DNA of 64,000 nt, taken from positions 3,626,468 to 3,690,467 of the forward strand of contig NZ_LN929908.1 in assembly GCF_001494595.1 (NCBI RefSeq), in the 5' to 3' direction. Position numbers and translations under genes: made by a program. Of the stretch, positions 24,294 to 33,223 are shown piece by piece; position 1 is the first letter of the stretch, and each line of letters starts with the position of its first letter. Origin of the DNA: Mycobacterium sp. M26 (lineage in GTDB: Bacteria > Actinomycetota > Actinomycetes > Mycobacteriales > Mycobacteriaceae). The notes below the pieces were generated by a model that was given only the letters and a program-made list of their open reading frames with translations, did not search any database and was not told the origin of the DNA.

Positions 24294-25195
24294 GCGAGCT
24301 GCCGTCGCACGTCACGATCCGGGAGGTCGCGCTGCGCGACGGCCTGCAGATCGAGGCGCCGATTCCGTTGAGCGCCAAGCTGGATCTGCTCGCTGCGATC
24401 GCGGCCACCGGTGTCCGGGAGGTGGAGGCCACCGCCTTCGTATCCCCCTCCAAGGTGCCTGCCCTGGCGGATGCTCCCGAGCTGGCCGCCCGGCTGTCAG
24501 ACTACCCCGACATCGACTTCTCCGCCCTGGTGGCCAGCCCGAACGGCGCCACGCGGGCCATCGCGGCGGGTCTGCGTTCACTGGAATACGTCGTGTCGGC
24601 AGCCGACGGGCACAGCCGCGCCAACGTCGGGCGGACCAGCGCGGAGGCCACCGCGCAGATCGCCGACATCGTCGCGATCGCGCGCGATTCCGGGGTCACG
24701 GTGGAGGTCATCATCGCGACTGCCTGGGACTGCCCGTTCGACGGACCGACGCCGCCCCAGCGGGTGCTCGACATCGTCGACGCCGCAGTCGAATACGGGG
24801 CCGACCGGCTGGCCATCGCCGACACCATCGGCACCACCACGCCCGGCCGGGTCACCGCGCTGGTGAACCAGGTCCGGCCACGCATCGGCGACCTGCCGCT
24901 GGGAGCGCACTTCCACAACACCCGCGGGGCCGGGCTGGCCAGCGCGTACGCCGCCGTCGCCGCCGGGGTGACCCGGCTGGATTCCTCGGTCGGGGGCCTC
25001 GGTGGCTGCCCGTTCGCACCCGGCGCCAGCGGCAACATCGCCACCGAAGACCTCACCTATCTGCTCCGCGACAGCGGCATCGGCACTGACGTCGACCTGC
25101 AGGCGGCCATCGCGGCGGCCCGGGTCGCCCAGGACGCCGTCGGCCACGACCTGCCCAGCGCGCTGCTGCGGGCCGGTGACCGGATCCTGGCGTGA
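24290..25195 (+). CDS. Hydroxymethylglutaryl-CoA lyase-like protein
   Basis: 301 residues from GTG 24290, overlapping the CoA-transferase stop (GTGA). It matches the HMGL-like TIM-barrel family: EVALRDGLQIE with the metal-binding Asp, EATAFVSPSKVPALADA, the metal ligands HFHNTRGAGLAS, and the signature loop VGGLGGCPFAPGASGN with the catalytic Cys. It cleaves a 3-hydroxy-3-methylglutaryl-CoA-type thioester into acetyl-CoA plus a keto acid. With the upstream CoA-transferase it makes a complete 'activate and cleave' pair, as in leucine or terpenoid breakdown, but an aldolase on another branched hydroxyacyl-CoA is possible. Confidence 0.88.
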   Translation: MSELPSHVTIREVALRDGLQIEAPIPLSAKLDLLAAIAATGVREVEATAFVSPSKVPALADAPELAARLSDYPDIDFSALVASPNGATRAIAAGLRSLEYVVSAADGHSRANVGRTSAEATAQIADIVAIARDSGVTVEVIIATAWDCPFDGPTPPQRVLDIVDAAVEYGADRLAIADTIGTTTPGRVTALVNQVRPRIGDLPLGAHFHNTRGAGLASAYAAVAAGVTRLDSSVGGLGGCPFAPGASGNIATEDLTYLLRDSGIGTDVDLQAAIAAARVAQDAVGHDLPSALLRAGDRILA

Positions 25196-25563
25196 GCATG
25201 GACTCGACCCGGGTGGATCGCTGGCTGTGGTCGGTCCGGCTGGCCAAGACCCGCCCGGACGCCGCGGCCGCGTGTCGCGGTGGGCATGTCCGGGTCAACG
25301 ACCGGCTGGCCAAGCCGTCGACGATGGTGTCTGCCGGCGACGAGGTTCGCGCTCTGATCGGCAGCACCACGCGGATCGTCGTGGTGGCGCGCGTGATTCA
25401 GAAGCGGGTTGGCGCGGCTGACGCAGTGACCTGCTACCTGGACCGGACACCGGCGCCGCCGCCGGCGTCGGCCGTTCCGGTGGCCGCCCGTGACCGCGGC
25501 GCCGGCCGGCCGACCAAGCGCGAGCGCAGAGTTCTGGACAAATGGCGCGCGAGCCTGCGGTGA
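25192..25563 (+). CDS. S4-domain RNA-binding protein (Hsp15-like)
   Basis: 123 residues from GTG 25192 (ATG 25198 also possible). The S4 domain is clear: RVDRWLWSVRLAKTRPDAAA, CRGGHVRVND, LAKPSTMVSAGDEVRA. A basic C-terminal tail follows (RPTKRERRVLDKWR). Hsp15-type proteins bind stalled 50S subunits carrying nascent-chain tRNA. Its presence in the middle of a degradative operon, overlapping both neighbours, is odd and may simply reflect operon assembly. Confidence 0.85.
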   Translation: MSMDSTRVDRWLWSVRLAKTRPDAAAACRGGHVRVNDRLAKPSTMVSAGDEVRALIGSTTRIVVVARVIQKRVGAADAVTCYLDRTPAPPPASAVPVAARDRGAGRPTKRERRVLDKWRASLR

Positions 25564-26207
25564 CAGAACCGACTGCAGGCGGGGCGTCGCCCACCCCGCG
25601 AACACTGAGCAGCAAGGGCCGCCAGACCCAGCAGGCCATTGAGCACGCGGCCCGGAAGTTGTTCGCCGAACGCGGTTTCCACGGCACGACGCTGTCCGAC
25701 ATCACCTCGGCGGCGGGCAAGTCCCCGGCCGTGTTCTACCGCTACTTCGACGACAAGGAAGACCTGCTGGCCGCGCTGGCCGAGGAGTTCCTGCGGGATG
25801 TGGTGCTGCCGTCCGGCATGCGGGTCCATCTGCCGGAGTCACCGCAGGACGACGGTTTCTTCGTCACCGCGGTGCGGACGTACTGGGAGATGTTCAAACA
25901 GAACATCGGGATCATGGTGGGCGTGGACCAACTCGCCGCCACCGAGCAGCGGTTCGCCGCGCTGCAGAACCAGTTCCGCCAGTTCGGTATCGACATCGTC
26001 GCGGCCTCGGTGCGCCGCGCCCAGGAGCAGGGCCACGCCACGACACTGAACGCCGAACACACCGCGCTGGCGATCGCGCTGCTCTTCGAACAGTTCACCA
26101 CCGTCTGTATGCGCCCCGACACCTCAGGTCTGGGCCTGCGGCTCTCGGATGCCGAGGCCATCACCACCCTGTCCACCATTTGGAAGAAGACCGTGTACGG
26201 CTTCTGA
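25560..26207 (+). CDS. TetR-family regulator inside the 11-gene operon
   Basis: 215 residues from GTG 25560, which overlaps the S4 gene stop (GTGA); ATG 25542 would add six residues. The helix-turn-helix is RQTQQAIEHAARKLFAERGF, TTLSDITSAAGKSPAVFYRYFDDK, with AVFYRYFDD as the TetR turn. The C-terminal domain is helical and has a Trp/aromatic-rich pocket (VRTYWEMFKQNIG). As the only regulator in the operon it is the likely ligand-responsive repressor acting at the inverted repeat near 20700 (inference). Confidence 0.88.
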   Translation: MTEPTAGGASPTPRTLSSKGRQTQQAIEHAARKLFAERGFHGTTLSDITSAAGKSPAVFYRYFDDKEDLLAALAEEFLRDVVLPSGMRVHLPESPQDDGFFVTAVRTYWEMFKQNIGIMVGVDQLAATEQRFAALQNQFRQFGIDIVAASVRRAQEQGHATTLNAEHTALAIALLFEQFTTVCMRPDTSGLGLRLSDAEAITTLSTIWKKTVYGF

Positions 26208-26226
26208 CGAGAGCAAGGAGATCACT

Positions 26227-27471
26227 GTGGATTTCGAACTGCCCGAACACCTTCCGCCACTGCTGGCCGAGATGGACGCGTTCATCGAAGCCGAGATCAA
26301 GCCGCTCGAACGCGAGCACATGCAGTACTTCGATCAGCGCCGCGAGTTCGCCCGCACCGATATCGACAACGGCGGTATCCCGCGGCGGGAGTGGGAGGAC
26401 CTGCTCGACGAGATGCGCCGCCGCGCCGATGCCGCGGGCTGGTTGCGGTACGGCCTGCCCTCGAAGTTCGGTGGCCGCGACGGCAGCAACCTCGACATGG
26501 CGGTGATCCGGGAACACCTGGCGCACAAGGGCCTCGGGCTGCATAACGACCTGCAGGACGAGTCGTCCATCGTCGGCAACTTCCCCCAGGTCATCATGAT
26601 GGACCGGTTCGGCACCGACGAGCAGAAGAAGGACTGGATCGAGGCGATGCTGACCGGCAAGCGCTCGATGGCCTTCGGCCTGACGGAGCCCGCGCACGGC
26701 TCCGACGCGACCTGGCTGGAGACCCGGGCCGAGCGCGACGGGGACGACTGGGTGATCAACGGCACCAAGCGCTGGAACACCGGCGTGCACCGGGCCACCC
26801 ACGATCTGGTGTTCGCCCGCACCTCCGGGGACGCCGGGCAGGCCCGCGGCATCACCGCGTTCCTGGTGCCCTGCGACGCCAAGGGCTTCGAGGTGCCGTT
26901 CTACTGGTGGACCTTCAACATGCCCAGCGACCACGCCGAGGTCGAGCTGCGCGATGTGCGGGTGCCCGCCGACGCCGTCCTCGGACCGATCGACCACGGT
27001 CTGGAGGTGGCCCAGACCTTCCTGCACGAGAACAGGATTCGGCAGGCAGCCAGCAGTCTGGGTGCGGCGCAGTACTGCATCGACCGGGCGGTCGAGTACG
27101 CCGGGCAGCGGGTCACCTTCGGTAAGCCGCTGTCGGTGAACCAGGCCATCCAGTGGCCGCTGGTGGAACTGCAGACCGAGGCGCAGATGGTGCGGCTGCT
27201 GGTCCGCTACGCCGCGTGGGAACTGGACCGCAACCACCATCTGGAGGTTTCCGACAAGGTGTCGATGGCCAACTACCGGGCCAACCGGCTGGTCTGCGAG
27301 GCGGCCGACCGGGCCATGCAGGTGCACGGCGGGATCGGCTACAGCCGCCACGAGCCCTTCGAGCACATCTACCGGCATCACCGTCGCTACCGGATTACCG
27401 AAGGGGCCGAGGAGATTCAGATGCGCCGGGTGGCCCAACGCATGTTCAAGTTCGGCAAGCCGGCCCGCTGA
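26227..27471 (+). CDS. Acyl-CoA dehydrogenase
   Basis: 414 residues from GTG 26227, with AGGAG ahead of it. The sequence has the ACAD fold: LTEPAHGSDATWLETRAE (FAD contact), DDWVINGTKRWNTGVHRA, and the C-terminal RVRRYRITEGAEEIQ-type segment (RYRITEGAEEIQMRRV) with the catalytic Glu in TEGAEE. It resembles the larger acyl-CoA dehydrogenases found with an APH-like kinase in the next position (as in ACAD10/11 gene pairs). It likely introduces a double bond into a branched or ring-bearing acyl-CoA. The following gene starts 1 bp after its stop. Confidence 0.9.
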   Translation: MDFELPEHLPPLLAEMDAFIEAEIKPLEREHMQYFDQRREFARTDIDNGGIPRREWEDLLDEMRRRADAAGWLRYGLPSKFGGRDGSNLDMAVIREHLAHKGLGLHNDLQDESSIVGNFPQVIMMDRFGTDEQKKDWIEAMLTGKRSMAFGLTEPAHGSDATWLETRAERDGDDWVINGTKRWNTGVHRATHDLVFARTSGDAGQARGITAFLVPCDAKGFEVPFYWWTFNMPSDHAEVELRDVRVPADAVLGPIDHGLEVAQTFLHENRIRQAASSLGAAQYCIDRAVEYAGQRVTFGKPLSVNQAIQWPLVELQTEAQMVRLLVRYAAWELDRNHHLEVSDKVSMANYRANRLVCEAADRAMQVHGGIGYSRHEPFEHIYRHHRRYRITEGAEEIQMRRVAQRMFKFGKPAR

Positions 27472-27472
27472 C

Positions 27473-28444
27473 GTGACAGCAGAACAACTCGCCGCCGACC
27501 TCGCCGCCGTCCTGCGCCCGCAGTTGGGTGAGGCCACCGAGGTGGTCAACCTGCGGGCGCTCACCGGCGGAGCCAGCCGTACGACGTGGGCGTTCGACGC
27601 GCAGACCGGATCGCAGCGCCGCGCCCTGATCCTGCGCACCGGACCACCCGATGATGTACACGCGGGCATGGAACTGGAAGCCGCCGTACAAACCGCGGCG
27701 GCCGAGACCGGAGCACCCGTCCCCCACGTGCTCGTCGCCTCCGATTCGACTGCGGCGCTGGGCAATCCGTTTCTGATCTGTGACGAGATCGCCGGCGAGA
27801 CCATCGTGCGACGGATCCAGCGCACCCTCGACGACGACGGCCGGCGCGCCCTGTTGCAGCAGTGCGCGTCCGCGCTGGCCGCCATCCACCGGGCCCGCAC
27901 CGACGCGCCGGGCCTGGCCGAGCAGGAACAGCTCGGCGAATGGCACCAGCGGCTCGACGAGATGGGCGACACCACCGCCACATTCGAATGGGCGTTCCGC
28001 TGGCTGGCCGCCAACCGCCCAGCGCCCTCCCCCGCCGTCCTGGTGCACGGCGATTTCCGGATGGGCAACCTCATCGTCGACGGGTCGACCCTGGCCGCGG
28101 TACTGGACTGGGAGCTGGTGCACATCGGCGAGATCTACGAGGACCTGGCCTGGTTCTGCATCCGCGCCTGGCGGTTCGGCGCCCCGGCACGCCTGGCCGC
28201 CGGGGGCCTGGGCAGCATCGAGGAGTTCGTCACCGCCTACGAAGCGGCCGGCGGTGCCACCGTCGACCGGGCGGCGCTGCGCTGGTGGCTGGTGCTGGCG
28301 ACGCTGCGCTGGGGTGTGATCTGCCGGTTCCAGGCCGAACGGCACCTGTCCGGACAAAGCCGCTCGGTGGAGCTGGCCGCGATCGGCAGGCGCGTCTGCG
28401 AAACGGAATGGGACGTTCTCGACCTTCTGGAGGGGGTGTCATGA
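27473..28444 (+). CDS. APH-like phosphotransferase (ACAD10/11-type kinase)
   Basis: 323 residues from GTG 27473. A protein-kinase-like fold of the aminoglycoside phosphotransferase type: LTGGASRTTWAFDA at the N-terminus, LVHGDFRMGNLIVDG as the catalytic loop with Asp and Asn, and AAVLDWELVHIGEIYEDLAW as the metal-binding Asp segment. In ACAD10/11 systems a kinase of this type phosphorylates a hydroxyacyl-CoA so that a dehydrogenase-type partner can remove the phosphate; the adjacent ACAD fits that model. Antibiotic resistance is unlikely given the operon. The stop overlaps the next start (ATGA). Confidence 0.87.
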   Translation: MTAEQLAADLAAVLRPQLGEATEVVNLRALTGGASRTTWAFDAQTGSQRRALILRTGPPDDVHAGMELEAAVQTAAAETGAPVPHVLVASDSTAALGNPFLICDEIAGETIVRRIQRTLDDDGRRALLQQCASALAAIHRARTDAPGLAEQEQLGEWHQRLDEMGDTTATFEWAFRWLAANRPAPSPAVLVHGDFRMGNLIVDGSTLAAVLDWELVHIGEIYEDLAWFCIRAWRFGAPARLAAGGLGSIEEFVTAYEAAGGATVDRAALRWWLVLATLRWGVICRFQAERHLSGQSRSVELAAIGRRVCETEWDVLDLLEGVS

Positions 28445-28794
28445 GCGGGCTCAACGGGCGGCCCACCGCCGCCGAACTCGTCGCCGCCGTCGCGGAATTC
28501 CTCGAAGGCGACGTCCGCGCCAACACCAGCGGCTCGGTTAATTTCCATGCCCTGGTGGCCGCCAACGTGCTGCGCACCGTGGAGCGGGAACTTCTCGACG
28601 AGTCCGCCGGTGAACCCCTGGCAGCGCTGGCCGCACTCGGTTTCGACGACGAGGAGGCGCTGGCCGCCGCCATCCGCTCCGGTGACCTCGACGGACGCGC
28701 CGGCGAGGTGGTGCCGTGCCTGCGGGCACTCGTCCGCCACCGGTTGTCCATCGCCCATCCCGGCTATGACCGGCCCGAAGCAGGAGTGTCATGA
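28441..28794 (+). CDS. DUF6285-like small protein, accessory to APH-like kinase
   Basis: 117 residues. Acidic, helical, cysteine-poor, with LVAAVAEFLEGDVRANTSG and NFHALVAANVLRTVERELLD near the N-terminus. I recognise it as the short protein usually encoded beside APH-like kinases and acyl-CoA dehydrogenases (DUF6285), although the name comes from memory. No catalytic motif is visible. Overlapping starts with the kinase before it and the SnoaL-like gene after it imply a stable partner or accessory role. Confidence 0.75.
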   Translation: MSGLNGRPTAAELVAAVAEFLEGDVRANTSGSVNFHALVAANVLRTVERELLDESAGEPLAALAALGFDDEEALAAAIRSGDLDGRAGEVVPCLRALVRHRLSIAHPGYDRPEAGVS

Positions 28795-29171
28795 CCGAAA
28801 CCCAGATCCTCGACGTCGCCGACCGGTTGTTCGCGGCGATCGAACAGGGCGATATCGCCGCGCTGACAGCGATGTGGGCTGACGACGTCCTGGTGTGGCG
28901 TCAGGGCGGCGGGCGGGAACGTGACAAGCCCCGCGCACTCGGTGTCATCGAGTGGTTCGTCGGCGCCACCACGGCACGCCGCTACGAGGTGCTGGACCGT
29001 CAGGTGTTCGACGGCGGGTTCGTCCAGCAGCACATCCTGCACGCCACCACCGGCGCGGGTGCAGAGGTGGCGCTGCGGGTGTGTCTCGTGGTCAAGTTGG
29101 ACCAGCACGGCCTGATCCGGCGCATCGACGAGTACCTCGATCCCGCCGAACTGGCCCCATTGTTGGGATGA
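28791..29171 (+). CDS. SnoaL/NTF2-like protein
   Basis: 126 residues with the NTF2-like pattern: an N-terminal helix ILDVADRLFAAIEQGDIAA, LTAMWADDVLVWRQGG, then the curved sheet QHILHATTGAGAEVALRVCLVVKLD and DEYLDPAELAPL at the end. This fold covers isomerases, hydratases and cyclases of small hydrophobic molecules as well as non-catalytic proteins. In this operon a hydration or isomerisation step is plausible. The ATG overlaps the stop of the preceding gene. Confidence 0.8.
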   Translation: MTETQILDVADRLFAAIEQGDIAALTAMWADDVLVWRQGGGRERDKPRALGVIEWFVGATTARRYEVLDRQVFDGGFVQQHILHATTGAGAEVALRVCLVVKLDQHGLIRRIDEYLDPAELAPLLG

Positions 29172-29187
29172 TTCGCATGGAGGCGAC

Positions 29188-29715
29188 ATGACCGGCCTGC
29201 AATCGGTGACCGAGTCTCCGGGCACCTGGACGCTGGATCCCGCGCGGTCCTCGCTGCGGTTCGTCAATAAGACCCTGTGGGGTCTGGTGCCGGTGAAGGG
29301 CGAATTCACCGACGTGAGCGGACAGGGTGACGTCGCCGCGAACGGCGCGGTGTCCGGGTACGTCGAGGCTCGGGTGGCGTCGCTGCGCACAGGTATCGGC
29401 AAACGTGACGAACACCTTCGGGCCGCCGACTTCTTCGACGCCGACGCGCATCCCACCGTGCGCGTAGTCGTCACCGGCGCCGAGCCGACGGGTGCCACGA
29501 CCGCCGACCTGCGCGCCGAGATCACGGTGCGCGGTACCACCCGGCCGCTGCCGTTGGCCGCCACCGTTGAACGCCTCGACGAGGCCACGGTCCGGGTGAG
29601 TACGCAGACCAGCATCGACCGGACCAGCTTCGGTGTCGGCGGCAATCCGCTGGGCATGTTGCCGACCACCACCAAGCTGGCGGCCGATCTCGTGTTCACC
29701 AAAGCCGGCGGCTAA
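29188..29715 (+). CDS. YceI-family lipid/isoprenoid-binding protein
   Basis: 175 residues. YceI features: GTWTLDPARSSLRFVNKTLWG at the N-terminus, VKGEFTDVSGQG, the conserved RDEHLRAADFFDADAHP, and a TFSVGG-like final strand (SIDRTSFGVGGNPLG). YceI proteins form a lipocalin-like barrel that binds long-chain isoprenoids or fatty amides. No signal peptide is present here, so this copy is cytoplasmic. It is the last gene of the operon, with a ribosome site GGAGG before its ATG. Confidence 0.88.
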   Translation: MTGLQSVTESPGTWTLDPARSSLRFVNKTLWGLVPVKGEFTDVSGQGDVAANGAVSGYVEARVASLRTGIGKRDEHLRAADFFDADAHPTVRVVVTGAEPTGATTADLRAEITVRGTTRPLPLAATVERLDEATVRVSTQTSIDRTSFGVGGNPLGMLPTTTKLAADLVFTKAGG

Positions 29716-29756
29716 ACCGCAGACCGGGCAGGGGTTTTCGCAGTAGCATCGGCGGC

Positions 29757-30161
29757 GTGTCTGGCTCCGGCGCACAGCCCATCCACATTCTGGTGTACAG
29801 CAGCAATGCCCGCACCCGCGAACAGGTGCGCCTGGCGCTGGGCAAGCGGGTGCACCCGGAGTTGCCGGAGCTCACCTACACCGATGTGGCCACCGGGCCG
29901 ATGGTTGTGCAGCTGATGGACCGCGGCGGGTTCGACCTCGTCATCCTCGACGGGGAAGCCTCCCCCGTCGGCGGGCTGGGCATCGCCAAGCAACTCAAGG
30001 ACGAGCTCGACCACTGCCCTCCGGTGCTGGTGCTGACCGGTCGTCCCGATGACGCCTGGCTGGCCAATTGGTCGCGGGCTGAAGCGGCGGTGCCGCACCC
30101 GATCGACCCGATCCGGCTCGGCGAAGCGGTTGTGGGGCTGCTGCGGGCTCCGGTCCAGTAG
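29757..30161 (+). CDS. Rv3143-like response-regulator receiver protein
   Basis: 134 residues from GTG 29757. Receiver-domain layout: HILVYSSNARTREQV, DLVILDGEASPVGGLGIAKQL (phosphorylatable Asp in LDGE), VLVLTGRPDDAWL (Thr-equivalent), with a final helix IRLGEAVVGLL. It lacks any output domain and has lost the usual acidic pair near its N-terminus (VYSSN rather than DDE), so normal phosphorylation is doubtful. The single-domain protein stands just before the nuo operon in M. tuberculosis too (Rv3143), which suggests a conserved link to complex I regulation, untested here. Confidence 0.85.
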   Translation: MSGSGAQPIHILVYSSNARTREQVRLALGKRVHPELPELTYTDVATGPMVVQLMDRGGFDLVILDGEASPVGGLGIAKQLKDELDHCPPVLVLTGRPDDAWLANWSRAEAAVPHPIDPIRLGEAVVGLLRAPVQ

Positions 30162-30276
30162 CCCCGAACGCCAATTTAACTGTCGCCCTTGCCCTCTCAC
30201 ATCGCGCGGGGCTGCGTCCAGTTCTTGAAGTCATCCTAACGAAAACGTGTAGACCCACGTCACAAGATCGCTACGC

Positions 30277-30292
30277 TGTGTCTTAGCTCACA
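30277..30292. promoter_or_regulatory. Candidate CRP-type site in the nuoA promoter
   Basis: TGTGTCTTAGCTCACA matches the mycobacterial CRP consensus TGTGA-N6-TCACA at 9 of 10 fixed bases. It is 33 bp upstream of the nuoA ATG, inside the 163-bp gap after the receiver gene, the only gap of notable length near nuo. cAMP-dependent control of complex I is inferred only from this site. Confidence 0.5.
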
Positions 30293-30324
30293 TCGACAGC
30301 CCAAGCGAGGAGTGGCACAGCGGT

Positions 30325-30684
30325 ATGAGTCTTTACACACCCATCCTGGTGCTGGGAGCCATTGCGGCGGGGTTCGCGGTGGTGTCTGTGGTCATCGCCC
30401 TGGTGATCGGTCCGCGGCGGTTCAACCGCGCCAAGCTCGAGGCTTACGAGTGCGGTATCGAGCCGGTGGCCGGCGAGACGATCGGCCAGCGCTTCCCCAT
30501 CAAGTACTACCTGACGGCGATGTTGTTCATCGTCTTCGACATCGAGATCGTCTTCCTCTACCCGTGGGCGGTGGCCTTCGACCAGTTGGGCACCTTCGCG
30601 CTGGTGGAGATGCTGATCTTCATGGCGACGGTGTTCGTGGCCTACGGGTATGTGTGGCGGCGGGGCGGGCTGGAATGGGACTAG
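30325..30684 (+). CDS. nuoA: NADH-quinone oxidoreductase subunit A
   Basis: 119 residues, a normal length. Three membrane helices are seen ([57 protein letters not shown]). The loop YECGIEPV contains the Cys-Gly motif that interacts near the quinone site. NuoA joins the peripheral arm to the membrane arm. First gene of the 14-gene complex I operon; its last codons overlap the ATG of nuoB. Confidence 0.95.
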   Translation: MSLYTPILVLGAIAAGFAVVSVVIALVIGPRRFNRAKLEAYECGIEPVAGETIGQRFPIKYYLTAMLFIVFDIEIVFLYPWAVAFDQLGTFALVEMLIFMATVFVAYGYVWRRGGLEWD

Positions 30685-31229
30685 AGGAGCAACTGCCCGG
30701 CGGCATCCTGCTGTCGACGGTGGAGAAGGTGGCCGGGTTCGTCCGCAAGGGGTCGTTGTGGCCGGCGACGTTCGGCCTGGCCTGCTGTGCGATCGAGATG
30801 ATGGCGACGGCCGGGCCGCGCTTCGATATCGCCCGGTTCGGGATGGAGCGGTTCTCGGCCACCCCGCGGCAGGCGGATCTGATGATCGTGGCGGGGCGGG
30901 TGAGCCAGAAGATGGCGCCGGTGCTGCGGCAGGTGTACGACCAGATGGCCGAACCGAAGTGGGTGCTGGCCATGGGGGTCTGCGCCTCCAGTGGCGGCAT
31001 GTTCAACAACTACGCGGTGGTCCAGGGCGTTGATCACATCGTCCCGGTGGACATCTACCTGCCGGGCTGCCCGCCGCGGCCGGAGATGCTGCTGCACGCC
31101 ATCCTGACGTTGCACGCCAAGATCGCCGAGATGCCGTTAGGTGTGCACCGCGAGGAGGTGGTGGCCGCCGCGGAGCAGGCCGCGCTGTCGGCCAAGCCGA
31201 CCATCGAACTCAAGGGCCTGCTGCGGTGA
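30675..31229 (+). CDS. nuoB: NADH-quinone oxidoreductase subunit B
   Basis: 184 residues. It carries the N2 [4Fe-4S] cluster next to the quinone: Cys37-Cys38 in [10 protein letters not shown], Cys103 in MGVCASSGG, Cys132 in LPGCPPRPE. All four ligands are in place, so it should be functional. The start ATG 30675 lies inside the end of nuoA (10-bp overlap), giving coupled translation. The C-terminal ~35 residues are a basic, Ala-rich extension usual in actinobacteria. Confidence 0.96.
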   Translation: MGLEEQLPGGILLSTVEKVAGFVRKGSLWPATFGLACCAIEMMATAGPRFDIARFGMERFSATPRQADLMIVAGRVSQKMAPVLRQVYDQMAEPKWVLAMGVCASSGGMFNNYAVVQGVDHIVPVDIYLPGCPPRPEMLLHAILTLHAKIAEMPLGVHREEVVAAAEQAALSAKPTIELKGLLR

Positions 31230-31906
31230 GCGAGAACGACCAGGAGACACCTGGAGACGTCATCGGCGTGCGCCGGGGCATGTTCGGGATCAACGGCAGC
31301 GGTGACACCTCCGGCTACGGCCGCCTGGTGCGGGAGGTCGCCCTGCCGGGCAGCACACCCCGGCCCTACGGCGGGTACTTCGACGAGGTCGTCGACCGGC
31401 TGGCCGAGGTTCTCGGTGCCGAGACGTTCACCGCCGCCGTCCTGCGTGTCGTGGTGTTCCGCGAGCAGCTGACGCTCGACGTCGCCCGCGAGCATCTCGT
31501 TGCGGTGGCGGCGGCACTCCGGGACGACGCGGCACTGCGATTCGAACTGTGTTGCGGCGTCTCGGGTGTGCACTATCCGGAGGACGCCGGCCGGGAGTTG
31601 CACGCCTTCTATCCGCTGGTGTCGATCACGCACAACCGCCGGGTACATCTGGAGGTGGCGTGTCCGGACGCCGATCCTCATATCCCCTCGCTGTTTTCGG
31701 TGTACCCGACCTGCGACTGGCACGAGCGCGAAACCTACGACTTCTTCGGGATCGTGTTCGACGGCCATCCCGGCCTGACACGCATCGAGATGCCCGACGA
31801 CTGGGTGGGCCACCCGCAGCGCAAGGACTATCCGCTGGGCGGAATTCCGGTGGAGTACCACGGCGCCCAGATTCCCCCTCCGGATGAACGCAGGTCGTAT
31901 CACTGA
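31226..31906 (+). CDS. nuoC: NADH-quinone oxidoreductase subunit C
   Basis: 226 residues from GTG 31226 overlapping the nuoB stop (GTGA). The conserved 30-kDa-subunit region reads [49 protein letters not shown]. It is a separate gene, not fused to nuoD as in some bacteria. It forms part of the interface between the N2 cluster module and the hydrogenase-like module. The N-terminal ~65 residues ([17 protein letters not shown]) are an actinobacterial extension. Confidence 0.95.
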   Translation: MSENDQETPGDVIGVRRGMFGINGSGDTSGYGRLVREVALPGSTPRPYGGYFDEVVDRLAEVLGAETFTAAVLRVVVFREQLTLDVAREHLVAVAAALRDDAALRFELCCGVSGVHYPEDAGRELHAFYPLVSITHNRRVHLEVACPDADPHIPSLFSVYPTCDWHERETYDFFGIVFDGHPGLTRIEMPDDWVGHPQRKDYPLGGIPVEYHGAQIPPPDERRSYH

Positions 31907-33216
31907 TGAGTACACATATCGACGATGAGGACGGTGTGGTCGTCCTGGGTGGTCAGGACTGGGACGAGTTGGTGGCCGCCGCCCGCGCAGGCGAGGCCGG
32001 CGAGCGGATCGTGGTCAACATGGGTCCCCAGCACCCGTCGACGCACGGGGTGTTGCGACTGATCCTGGAGATCGAGGGCGAGACCGTCACCGAAGCCCGC
32101 TGCGGCATCGGCTATCTGCACACCGGGATCGAGAAGAACCTGGAGTACCGCACCTGGACCCAGGGTGTGACGTTCGTGACCCGGATGGACTACCTGTCGC
32201 CGTTCTTCAACGAGACCGCGTATTGCCTTGGTGTGGAACGTCTTCTGGGGATCACCGACGACATCCCGGAGCGCGCCTCGGTGATCCGGGTGATGTTGAT
32301 GGAACTCAACCGGATCTCCAGCCACCTGGTGGCCCTGGCCACCGGCGGGATGGAACTGGGCGCGATGTCGCCGATGTTCTTCGGCTTCCGCGACCGCGAC
32401 CTGATCCTGTCGTTCTTCGAAGCCGTGACCGGGCTGCGGATGAACAACGCCTACATCCGGCCCGGCGGGGTGGCCGCTGATCTGCCCGAGGACACCGAGG
32501 CCCGCCTGGGTGAACTGCTGGCTGTGCTGCCCGGCCATCTCGACGAACTGGGTGCGCTGCTCACCGAGAGCTACATCTGGAAGGCCCGCACCCAGGGCAT
32601 CGGCTATCTGGATCTGACCGGCTGCATGGCGCTGGGCATCACCGGGCCGGTGCTGCGCTCCACCGGTCTGCCGCACGATCTGCGCAAGTCCCAACCGTAT
32701 TGCGGGTATGAGACCTACGACTTCGACGTCATCACCGACACCGGGGCGGATTGCTACGGGCGCTATCTGATCCGGGTCAAGGAGATGTACGAGTCGGTGA
32801 AGATCGTGCGCCAGTGCCTGGAACGGCTCGAGCCGGGACCGGTGATGATCACCGACAAGAAGCTGGCCTGGCCGGCGGATCTGAAGCTGGGTCCCGACGG
32901 TCTGGGCAACTCCCCTGAGCACGTCGCCAAGATCATGGGCACCTCGATGGAGGGGCTGATCCACCACTTCAAGCTCGTCACCGAAGGATTCCGGGTACCG
33001 GCCGGCCAGGTCTACATCGCCGTGGAGTCCCCGCGCGGCGAGCTCGGGGTACACATGGTCTCCGACGGCGGAACCCGGCCCTACCGGGTGCACTACCGGG
33101 ACCCGTCGTTCACGAATCTGCAAGCGGTGGCGGCGATGTGCGAAGGCGGCATGGTCGCCGACGTGATCGCCTCGGTGGCCTCGATCGACCCCGTGATGGG
33201 AGGCGTAGACAGGTGA
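31906..33216 (+). CDS. nuoD: NADH-quinone oxidoreductase subunit D
   Basis: 436 residues with TGATG coupling to nuoC. The quinone-cavity motif [10 protein letters not shown] is at residues 39-48. Other fold markers are [47 protein letters not shown] and the C-terminal [15 protein letters not shown]. It supplies the binding chamber in which ubiquinone/menaquinone is reduced. No altered key residues were noticed. Confidence 0.96.
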   Translation: MSTHIDDEDGVVVLGGQDWDELVAAARAGEAGERIVVNMGPQHPSTHGVLRLILEIEGETVTEARCGIGYLHTGIEKNLEYRTWTQGVTFVTRMDYLSPFFNETAYCLGVERLLGITDDIPERASVIRVMLMELNRISSHLVALATGGMELGAMSPMFFGFRDRDLILSFFEAVTGLRMNNAYIRPGGVAADLPEDTEARLGELLAVLPGHLDELGALLTESYIWKARTQGIGYLDLTGCMALGITGPVLRSTGLPHDLRKSQPYCGYETYDFDVITDTGADCYGRYLIRVKEMYESVKIVRQCLERLEPGPVMITDKKLAWPADLKLGPDGLGNSPEHVAKIMGTSMEGLIHHFKLVTEGFRVPAGQVYIAVESPRGELGVHMVSDGGTRPYRVHYRDPSFTNLQAVAAMCEGGMVADVIASVASIDPVMGGVDR

Positions 33217-33223
33217 GTGCTAG

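Noticed and set aside
26161-28125. A 654-codon minus-strand frame across acyl-CoA dehydrogenase and kinase genes
   Set aside because: Same high-GC shadow pattern; the plus-strand proteins have clear motifs and no ribosome site serves the antisense frame.
27473-28444. Aminoglycoside resistance gene
   Set aside because: The kinase fold is of the APH type, but the operon and pairing with an acyl-CoA dehydrogenase and a DUF6285-like protein fit the ACAD10/11-type metabolic kinases better.
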